This document shows positions 1-4,351 of a stretch of DNA of 5,067 nt, one piece after another. Under the pieces are notes generated by a model. It was not told where the DNA came from and ran no database searches. It was given only the letters and a program-made list of their open reading frames with translations. The position numbers and the translations under genes were made by a program. Origin of the DNA: Opitutia bacterium (GTDB lineage: Bacteria > Verrucomicrobiota > Verrucomicrobiia > Opitutales > Opitutaceae); the NCBI GenBank assembly GCA_003157575.1, contig PMKA01000450.1, forward strand, positions 1-5,067. Direction: 5' to 3'. The stretch's first letter is position 1, and each line of letters opens with the position of its first letter.

Positions 1-540
1 CGGCATCACGCCGATGATGGTCACGGGTTCGCCATCGAGGCGAAGCGTGCGTCCGATCACGTCGGGATTTCCGCCGTAGCGTTGCTGCCACAGTCCGTGG
101 CTCAGCAGCACCACCTGGTTTTTCCCCTGCTGCGTCTCCTCAGCCGTGAACGGCCGGCCGATCTGCGGCTGGATTCCGAAGGTGGCGAACATCTCGGCTG
201 ACGCCGCAATCGCGCTGAATCGTTCTGCCGGACGGCCCGGCTCGGCGACGGAATAAAAGACGTGGCTGATGCTCGCGAGGGAATCGAAACCCAGCGCCTG
301 TCCGCGGATCTCGCGCTGCTCGGCCTCGGCGAATTCTCGCATCCCGGCCTGGCGGGTCGTCGCCACGATTTGCACCAGCTGTTCGGCATGCGGAAAGGGA
401 CCCGACCGGAAAAGCACCGTGTCGATCAGGCTGAACATTGCGGTGTTCACTCCGATCCCAAGAGCTAGCGTGAGGAGCGCGACGGCGGTGTAGCCCGGAG
501 AGGCGCGAAGGGTGCGGACAGCGACGGAGAGGACGGTCAT
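1..540 (-). CDS. ADOP/MacB-like ABC transporter permease, N-terminal part (runs off left edge)
   Basis: The first 180 codons of an inner-membrane ABC permease are open without a stop to the left edge. Residues 9-43 carry the typical start of the acidobacterial duplicated orphan permease (ADOP) family: a basic, amphipathic lead, then the first membrane segment with the core TLALGIGVNTAMFSL (24-38). Residues from about 44 on (VLFRSGPFPHAEQLVQI) match the start of the periplasmic MacB core domain, continuing to the edge (GRTLRLDGEPVTIIGVMP). Full-length members have about 800 residues with two permease repeats, so roughly three quarters are missing here. The ATG at 540 is well fixed: an in-frame TGA lies ten codons upstream with no start codon between. 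No good Shine-Dalgarno is present. Family members usually lack an ATPase domain and are proposed to export peptides or lipophilic compounds; the substrate is unknown. It is transcribed away from everything else in the window. Confidence 0.9.
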   Translation of the reverse strand, partial: MTVLSVAVRTLRASPGYTAVALLTLALGIGVNTAMFSLIDTVLFRSGPFPHAEQLVQIVATTRQAGMREFAEAEQREIRGQALGFDSLASISHVFYSVAEPGRPAERFSAIAASAEMFATFGIQPQIGRPFTAEETQQGKNQVVLLSHGLWQQRYGGNPDVIGRTLRLDGEPVTIIGVMP

Positions 541-638
541 GGGGTTCGAGGAATCTCCGCCATCCCGGTTTCAGCGGCAACCGCAAAGACGCCCTGAGGT
601 GCACCCACAGCCATCTCCGGGCGCCGGTATCAAAAAAA

Positions 639-644
639 TGTCAA
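639..644 (-). promoter_or_regulatory. Candidate -35 element upstream of the ABC permease
   Basis: On the minus strand a perfect TTGACA is followed by a run of seven T and then GATACC. It lies about 100 bp upstream of the permease ATG. No convincing -10 hexamer sits 16-18 bp downstream, so this is only a candidate. The rest of 541-709 shows no coding potential. Confidence 0.25.
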
Positions 645-659
645 AGAGGGGTCGGGGGG

Positions 660-689
660 TTGCGGAGAATCCCTCCCAGCCGATATAGG
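660..689 (+). promoter_or_regulatory. Candidate sigma70-like promoter for the small H-box-like gene
   Basis: TTGCGG (660-665) and TATAGG (684-689) are separated by 18 bp, just upstream of the GTG at 710. Both hexamers are imperfect, and the call rests only on spacing and position. If real, it could favour the longer GTG start of the downstream gene, although a transcript starting near 696 would leave little leader. Confidence 0.25.
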
Positions 690-781
690 GGAAGCATCCT
701 ACCCCAAACGTGAGCATCAATTTCCAGCAATTGGGCCACTCCCGAGCGCCGTTTCCCGGCGTGCTTGGGTCGTTGAGGTCG

Positions 782-952
782 ATGATCTGCCAGGCAGATG
801 CCGACGCGGCGCGCCTTCAGGCGGAGCTGTCGGGGCTGCAGCGACGTCTCGGCACCCGGGACGAGAATCCCGGCGATCTCGAACGCGCCACGGAAGTGGC
901 CCACAAGCTGAGCAATCTCATCTGCGCGATCTTGCTCGCCCGCGATCTCTGA
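782..952 (+). CDS. Small protein with histidine-kinase H-box-like C-terminus
   Basis: A 56-residue reading frame with strongly GC-rich third codon positions, consistent with real coding. Residues 6-23 (ADADAARLQAELSGLQRRL) look like an amphipathic helix or short coiled coil. After a TRDENPG turn (25-31) a second helix ends in VAHKLSNLICAILLARDL (39-56). This resembles the phosphoacceptor helix of hybrid kinases of the VAHDFNNLL type: His41, Asn45, Leu46, Ile50, Leu51, Asp55 and Leu56 fall on the expected positions. The acidic residue that normally follows the His is Lys42 here. There is no ATPase domain. The ATG at 782 has GAGG only 3 nt upstream; the frame is also open from a GTG at 710, giving 80 residues. 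I do not recognise a named family. It could be a stand-alone dimerising or decoy H-box, a kinase remnant, or chance similarity. Confidence 0.5.
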   Translation: MICQADADAARLQAELSGLQRRLGTRDENPGDLERATEVAHKLSNLICAILLARDL

Positions 953-1061
953 GAGTTTCCCGGAAGGTCATGCCGCACCTTTTACCTCAAAAGGAATGGG
1001 GGCAGCGCTGCCGAGGTGAAGGGTCAACATGATCCCGTCAGGTTTCTGCCGCGGGTCCGGC

Positions 1062-1077
1062 CCGCCGCATCCGGCGG
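1062..1077 (+). other. GC-rich hairpin upstream of the 86-residue gene
   Basis: CCGCCG (1062-1067) and CGGCGG (1072-1077) form a perfect 6-bp stem around a CATC loop. No T-run follows, so it is not a classical terminator. It lies in the 198-bp gap 953-1150 between the two small genes and may end the upstream transcript or shape the leader of the next gene. I matched the gap to no riboswitch class that I know. Confidence 0.35.
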
Positions 1078-1150
1078 AGGCAACCCGGCCGTGGCCCGAC
1101 GAAATGCGTGTTAACCGGGACGGGCCTGCAAGCGTCTTCAACAGTGGAAG

Positions 1151-1411
1151 ATGAAATATGTGATCTACACGTCGCCCGAGGGCTTGCGCCTCTCGACGTT
1201 CGCGGCGCCGACAACGCATGCCGACGATGCCGGGATGCACCCGGGATGGAGTCCGGCAAGCGCCGGATATGTCCAGTTTCTCGGTGGCGGCCGCGTGCGC
1301 TGCTACGGCTCCTCCGCTTCCCTGAAGCTGGCGCCACGGTCCGGGGATGAGCCTCTGATCGAGGCCCTGATGGCCGCAACGCTGGGCATAAATCCTCCGC
1401 CGGGCTCCTGA
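1151..1411 (+). CDS. Conserved-looking small protein of unknown function, 86 aa
   Basis: A complete 86-codon frame with good high-GC codon use. It starts MKYVIYTSPEGLRL, a beta-strand-like N-terminus. It then has a polar stretch with HADDAGMHPGW (23-33), SAGYVQF (37-43), GGGRVRCYGSSASLKL (45-60) and an acidic DEPLIEALMAATLG helix (66-79). The pattern reads as a small alpha/beta domain, with no signal peptide, no membrane segment and a single Cys (51). The GWSP-SAG-RVRCYGSSASL pattern looks to me like a small hypothetical family in Verrucomicrobia, but I cannot confirm this from sequence alone. The start is fixed: an in-frame TAA lies at 1112-1114 with no start codon before the ATG. The purine-rich TGGAAG abuts the ATG, which is too close for an ideal ribosome binding site. 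No function can be assigned. Confidence 0.75.
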   Translation: MKYVIYTSPEGLRLSTFAAPTTHADDAGMHPGWSPASAGYVQFLGGGRVRCYGSSASLKLAPRSGDEPLIEALMAATLGINPPPGS

Positions 1412-1417
1412 GGGGGT

Positions 1418-1437
1418 CCGCCGGCTGGTGACGGCGG
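1418..1437 (+). terminator. Weak hairpin after the 86-residue gene
   Basis: CCGCCG and CGGCGG pair around an 8-base loop, starting 7 bp after the stop codon at 1409-1411. Only GGAGTTT follows, not a proper T-tract. It may be a weak or Rho-assisted terminator. Confidence 0.3.
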
Positions 1438-1449
1438 GGAGTTTCGCGC

Positions 1450-1476
1450 CCTGCTTCGCCAAGGCTGCGGAGGTCG
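1450..1476 (+). repeat. Possible copy of a dispersed GC-rich repeat
   Basis: The segment containing GCTTCGCCAAGGCTGCGG resembles short dispersed repeats (core GCTTCGCCAAGGCTACGG) that I associate with intergenic DNA of Verrucomicrobia and Planctomycetes. Only one copy is visible in this window, so the repeat status is recalled similarity and not shown here. Confidence 0.3.
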
Positions 1477-1689
1477 AAAAGACTTCGCGGGCCACCATCC
1501 TCCGCTCCTCCATTCCGTAGGATCAAGTCCGCTGTTTCCTCCGACCTGGCGTGCCATCCGAAGCTCTGGAGGGATGAGGCACTCCAACAGACGCCACCCG
1601 CACCACCAAGAGGCCAACGTGGCATCACACAAGGCGACGAAACGAAGACCGCCGCCGCCGATGCCCGAGAGGTGAACGACGACAAACGC

Positions 1690-1821
1690 TCAGACCATCG
1701 TCCACTCCAGCGAGACTTTTTCATGGCCCCTCAAGCTGAAGCGCCGAAAGCCGATCACTTCTTTTTTGATTCCGAAGGCCGGTTCGACGGTTTGCTTGCG
1801 CAGTTTGTAGAGCATTCTTCC
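1690..1821 (-). pseudogene. Transposase C-terminal remnant (IS1182/IS4-type DDE)
   Basis: Read on the minus strand, this gives GRMLYKLRKQTVEPAFGIKK, then EVIGFRRFSLRGHEKVSLEW and TMV, then TGA at 1692-1690. The pattern Y-x-L-R-K-Q-T-V-E-P-x-F-G-I-x-K ... GFRxFSLRG ... EWT is the highly conserved region around the catalytic Glu (in VEP) in transposases annotated as IS1182/IS4-like. Only about 44 residues remain of a protein usually some 400-500 long. The N-terminal part with the first two catalytic Asp residues is absent, and the usual tail after EWT (CLAYNLKRLH type) is replaced by a stop. It cannot be active. Homology begins about 8 bp beyond the cheD stop codon, so the element once inserted at or beside the cheD 3' end. 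No terminal inverted repeats were found. Confidence 0.8.
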
Positions 1822-1829
1822 CAGGGTTG

Positions 1830-2462
1830 TCAGGCAGCGACCCCGATCTGGCTCAGACGCCTGCTATGCACCGCACCGGAGCGAGTGTCGAAGATGACCT
1901 TGCGTCCGGCAATACCGCCCACGTCGCACGCGCGAATCGCGAATCCTGCCTCAGCCAGCAACCGGCGGGCCAGCGCAACGTTGGCGGAGCCGATGGATCC
2001 ATCCGAATTCAGCCGATCGCGGGTCGGCAAGAGATGCGCACCGCCAAAAATCTTCACTTCGACATCGCTGGCGGAGTTTTCCGTCGGCAGGAAATGTCGG
2101 ATCAACTCATCGAGCGCATAACTGACGTACTTCCAACGCTGCTCCCAGAAATCGGAGGAGGCGTTCCCGCAGAACGGAACCGGCAGCATGGCATGGCAGA
2201 TCGCCGCCAGCCTCAACCTTGCGCTGAAGAACGTCACCGCGACACAAGACCCGAGCACCGTGGTGACCTCACAGGGTTCCCGGCAGATCATCAAGTCGCC
2301 AGGCGTGAGATACAGCCTGGGGAGCTCGAAAGAAGACGGCCCCTCATATGAACTTCGGGAGAAACCGTGCCGGTACGCCGGCGCGGGAATTCCGACCGAT
2401 CGGGCCGTGCCTCTGGCAGGCCACTTGGCCCTCTCGATCGGCAGCGCACTGATTTCGTTCAT
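1830..2462 (-). CDS. cheD: Chemoreceptor glutamine deamidase CheD
   Basis: A 210-residue cytoplasmic CheD. The family deamidates selected Gln residues of methyl-accepting chemotaxis proteins to Glu and in many bacteria binds CheC. The domain starts at LYLTPGDLMI (50-59). It carries the catalytic block TTVLGSCVAVTFF with Cys73, the following His90 in ICHAMLP, and Thr67 at the position equivalent to the third active-site residue of Thermotoga CheD. Further family blocks are KIFGGAHLL (137-145), IGSANVALARRLL (157-169) and DVGGIAGRKVIFDTRSGAV (180-198). All active-site residues are present. The first ~47 residues are an extension, Arg/Ser/Pro-rich and not clearly structured. ATG 2462 is preferred: GGAG lies 2 nt upstream. 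The frame also opens at TTG 2504, adding 14 residues. It is divergent from the CheX-like gene with 145 bp between. No receptor, CheR or CheB gene is visible, so its targets are encoded elsewhere. Confidence 0.93.
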   Translation of the reverse strand: MNEISALPIERAKWPARGTARSVGIPAPAYRHGFSRSSYEGPSSFELPRLYLTPGDLMICREPCEVTTVLGSCVAVTFFSARLRLAAICHAMLPVPFCGNASSDFWEQRWKYVSYALDELIRHFLPTENSASDVEVKIFGGAHLLPTRDRLNSDGSIGSANVALARRLLAEAGFAIRACDVGGIAGRKVIFDTRSGAVHSRRLSQIGVAA

Positions 2463-2494
2463 GTCTCCAGTATCGCCGAAATCCGCTCCCGGAT

Positions 2495-2515
2495 GTGTCA
2501 CCAAGTTGTCACAAA
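2495..2515 (+). promoter_or_regulatory. Tandem TGTCAC repeats in the cheD-cheX divergent region
   Basis: GTGTCACCAA (2495-2504) and TTGTCACAAA (2506-2515) match at 8 of 10 positions. Their TGTCAC cores are 11 bp apart, about one helical turn, on the same strand. Such phased direct half-sites are common binding sites for response regulators. The placement, 33-53 bp upstream of cheD ATG 2462, would suit control of one or both divergent units. If cheD starts at TTG 2504 instead, the first copy would be coding. Confidence 0.35.
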
Positions 2516-2536
2516 CAGGCCGATGAAGAACCGGTC

Positions 2537-2551
2537 GATGCGTTTTGCATC
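2537..2551. promoter_or_regulatory. Inverted repeat GATGC-N5-GCATC between cheD and the CheX-like gene
   Basis: A perfect 5-bp inverted repeat with a 5-base spacer (GATGCGTTTTGCATC). It sits about midway in the divergent intergenic region and may be an operator. It is short enough to occur by chance. Confidence 0.25.
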
Positions 2552-2607
2552 AACCTTCCTTGGAAAAAGTCGATTCGGAAGCCAACCTCGCCTCCGGACT
2601 TCTTCAC

Positions 2608-3141
2608 ATGCCGATGATCGAACCCATTTCAGAACAAACCATCCGCAGCCACATCGTCCGGGCCGTCCAGGAGGTTTTTTCGACGATGCTTGGGCGGGAG
2701 GTCCAGTTCGTCGATCCCCCGGGCCAAACGAGCGCCAAACCACGGCCGGCGTTGGAGGGCAAACCAGGTCAGCATGACCCCTACGTGGTGGGCACCGTCG
2801 GCTTCGTCGGGAAGATCGACGGTCTGATCTATTTATACCTGCCGGAGAAGTTCGCGCGCCTGGCCACCTCGCACCTGCTGGGAATGAGCGAATACGCGAT
2901 TGCAGCCGAGGGTGCGTCAGTCGTCAACGATGCCATCGGCGAACTCACCAACATGACAGTGGGGGTATTCAAAAACGCCCTGTGTGACTCCGGCTTGACC
3001 TGCCGCCTCACCATTCCGTCGATTCTTCGGGGCTCAAATTTCACCATCGAACCGATCAGCTCGGCAACCCGCTGGATCTTTCACTTCGATTGTGCCGGCT
3101 ACCGGCTCGTGGCCGATATTCTCATGAAGCCGCAAGAATAA
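2608..3141 (+). CDS. cheX: CheX/CheC-family response-regulator phosphatase
   Basis: A 177-residue cytoplasmic protein of the CheC/CheX/FliY class, which dephosphorylates receiver domains such as CheY-P. It has one signature helix, NDAIGELTNMTVGVFKNAL (107-125), containing the catalytic Glu112-x-x-Asn115 pair. The order around it also fits: an N-terminal helix (SEQTIRSHIVRAVQEVFSTML, from 8), a strand pair VVGTVGFVGKIDGLIYLYLP (60-79), helix ARLATSHLLGM (83-93), and a C-terminal IFHFDCAGYRLVADILMK. One ExxN motif points to CheX rather than two-site CheC. ATG 2608 (or ATG 2614) is chosen because homology begins just after it; the frame extends back to TTG 2545 without family-like sequence. No clear Shine-Dalgarno is seen. 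It probably forms an operon with the three-domain regulator 15 bp downstream, its likely substrate (inference). Family call firm, CheX versus other subfamily less so. Confidence 0.9.
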   Translation: MPMIEPISEQTIRSHIVRAVQEVFSTMLGREVQFVDPPGQTSAKPRPALEGKPGQHDPYVVGTVGFVGKIDGLIYLYLPEKFARLATSHLLGMSEYAIAAEGASVVNDAIGELTNMTVGVFKNALCDSGLTCRLTIPSILRGSNFTIEPISSATRWIFHFDCAGYRLVADILMKPQE

Positions 3142-3156
3142 CCCGCTCCCTTTGCC

Positions 3157-4302
3157 ATGCGCTACCGAATCCTGACGGTCGACGACTCAAGAACCGTTCG
3201 CACCATCGTGCGGAAAGCCCTCAAAAACTTCGACTGCGAAATTCTCGAAGGCTCCAATGGCGTCGAGGGGCTCGCGATGGCGGGAAAGGAGAACCCCAGC
3301 GTCATCATCCTGGACGTCACCATGCCCGTAATGGACGGCGTTGAGATGCTCACGAGGCTCAAGGCCGACCCCCAACTGAAGACGGTTCCGGTGGTCATGC
3401 TTACCGCCGAAGGCGGACGGGAGAACGTTCTGAAGATCGCGAAGCTGGGAATACGCGACTATATCGTCAAACCGTTCAAGGAGGATCTCCTGATCGAGAA
3501 ACTCGGCCGCATCATCGATCTCAAGCCACTGGGCGACGGTCCGGCGAAAATCAAGTCCATTCTCGATCCCTGCGACATTCTCGTTGTCGAGGACAAGCCG
3601 GCGATCATTCAGCAGATTCAAGACGGCCTGGGCCACACCCAATGGAAAATCCTGGGAATGAGTTTGCTGGGGGAAGCGATCGACCTGTGTCAACGGCAGG
3701 TGCCGGATATGATTTTGATCAGCCTTTCGCTGCCCGATGATTCCGCGCTCCAGCTTTTCCGCCTCCTGCGAGCGAATCTGAAGACGAAAAACACCCCCAT
3801 TTTCGGCGTGGCCGTCAAGACCGACGCCGTTGCCCAACAGCAGGCGCAGCAGATCGGCTTCTCGGCGATCGTCACGAAACCCATCGATATCTCGGACCTC
3901 GAATCCAAGATGGCCAAGGCCATGAACCTCGACATGTCGCCGCGCCATTTCACCATCGACCAGAATTTCTTCACCCTGCGGCTCCCGGAGAATTGCTCGC
4001 CGCTCGTCATCAACGACGTGACAAGCCGTCTGGAAGCCAAGCTCGCCGAAGCCGTGAACGCGGGCCTGTCGCGGGCGCTCATCGACGTTCATGAGGTGAA
4101 AGGTCTGAATATGACGATCATCAAACTCCTGCTCCAGACCATGCAGATGTGCCACGAACTCGCGATGCAGTTTGCGCTCGTGGGCAATGCCAATGTCATC
4201 ACGGAATGCAAGGGCTTTGAGGATACGCGCAGCTGGTCATTCTTCGAGTCGATGGTCGAAGCGCGGGAGTCTCTGCTGGTGAAAAAACTGCCGATTTGCT
4301 GA
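3157..4302 (+). CDS. Three-domain response regulator: receiver, pseudo-receiver, STAS-like output
   Basis: A 381-residue cytoplasmic protein. Receiver 1 (about 4-120) is complete: acidic pair Asp9/Asp10, phosphoacceptor Asp53 in ILDVTMPVMDG, Thr83 and Lys105 in VKPF. Receiver 2 (about 140-255) keeps the fold (DILVVEDKPAI, Glu145/Asp146, Lys241 in TKPID). It has Ser189 where the phosphoacceptor Asp should be (PDMILISLSLP) and Ala219 in place of the conserved Thr/Ser, so it should not be phosphorylated. Residues about 263-375 have no DNA-binding or enzymatic motif but read as a STAS-like (anti-sigma antagonist type) domain: FTIDQNFFTLRLPE, then RALIDVHEVKGLNMTIIKLL with Asn318-Met319 at the usual Asp-Ser site, then ALVGN and a CKGFEDTRSW tail. 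The STAS call is weaker than the receiver calls. Output is therefore probably protein-protein binding. It is the second gene after the CheX-like phosphatase; the start has no strong ribosome binding site, suggesting translational coupling. Confidence 0.93.
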   Translation: MRYRILTVDDSRTVRTIVRKALKNFDCEILEGSNGVEGLAMAGKENPSVIILDVTMPVMDGVEMLTRLKADPQLKTVPVVMLTAEGGRENVLKIAKLGIRDYIVKPFKEDLLIEKLGRIIDLKPLGDGPAKIKSILDPCDILVVEDKPAIIQQIQDGLGHTQWKILGMSLLGEAIDLCQRQVPDMILISLSLPDDSALQLFRLLRANLKTKNTPIFGVAVKTDAVAQQQAQQIGFSAIVTKPIDISDLESKMAKAMNLDMSPRHFTIDQNFFTLRLPENCSPLVINDVTSRLEAKLAEAVNAGLSRALIDVHEVKGLNMTIIKLLLQTMQMCHELAMQFALVGNANVITECKGFEDTRSWSFFESMVEARESLLVKKLPIC

Positions 4303-4351
4303 CGCAGCGATGGCGATCCGGCGCGCGGCGTTCGGCACGCTGGAGTCTCCC
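4303..4351. other. Convergent gap between response regulator and hybrid kinase
   Basis: Only 49 bp separate the two stop codons. The segment is GC-rich but has no clear stem followed by a T-run on either strand, so the two transcripts probably overlap at their 3' ends. Confidence 0.5.

Larger units (their letters stand above)
1412..1689. other. Noncoding, probably decayed or repeat-derived spacer
   Basis: No frame here is convincing on either strand. Several overlapping minus-strand frames exist but have low-complexity Arg/Pro/Ser-rich translations typical of out-of-frame GC-rich DNA. The part next to 1690 probably once followed the transposase: just after the remnant's stop, a reading in another frame gives E-R-L, where related transposases have an L-K-R-L segment. 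That would fit a small deletion with frameshift. Confidence 0.45.

Noticed and set aside
102..604. Two minus-strand frames overlapping the ABC permease
   Set aside because: Both are out of frame with the clearly recognisable permease sequence on the same strand and show Arg/Pro/Ser-rich translations.
953..1150. Riboswitch or structured RNA in the gap before the 86-residue gene
   Set aside because: Apart from one 6-bp hairpin, I could not match the conserved core of any riboswitch class I know, and the downstream gene gives no metabolic hint.
968..1513. Minus-strand frame of 181 codons
   Set aside because: It is antisense to the 86-residue gene and has low-complexity Arg/Gly/Ala composition. 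No start context or motif supports it.
1038..1724. Minus-strand frame of 228 codons across the small gene and the spacer
   Set aside because: Its Arg/Ser/Pro-rich translation has no domain. It runs antisense through the better-supported gene at 1151-1411 and overlaps the transposase remnant in another frame.
1672..2526. Several plus-strand frames opposite cheD
   Set aside because: CheD on the minus strand has all its active-site motifs. The plus frames have no recognisable features and are its mirror frames.
3187..4155. Long minus-strand open frame (322 codons) opposite the response regulator
   Set aside because: It is fully antisense to a well-supported three-domain protein. Its His/Asp/Arg-rich translation has no recognisable domain and is typical of the mirror frame of a GC-rich gene.
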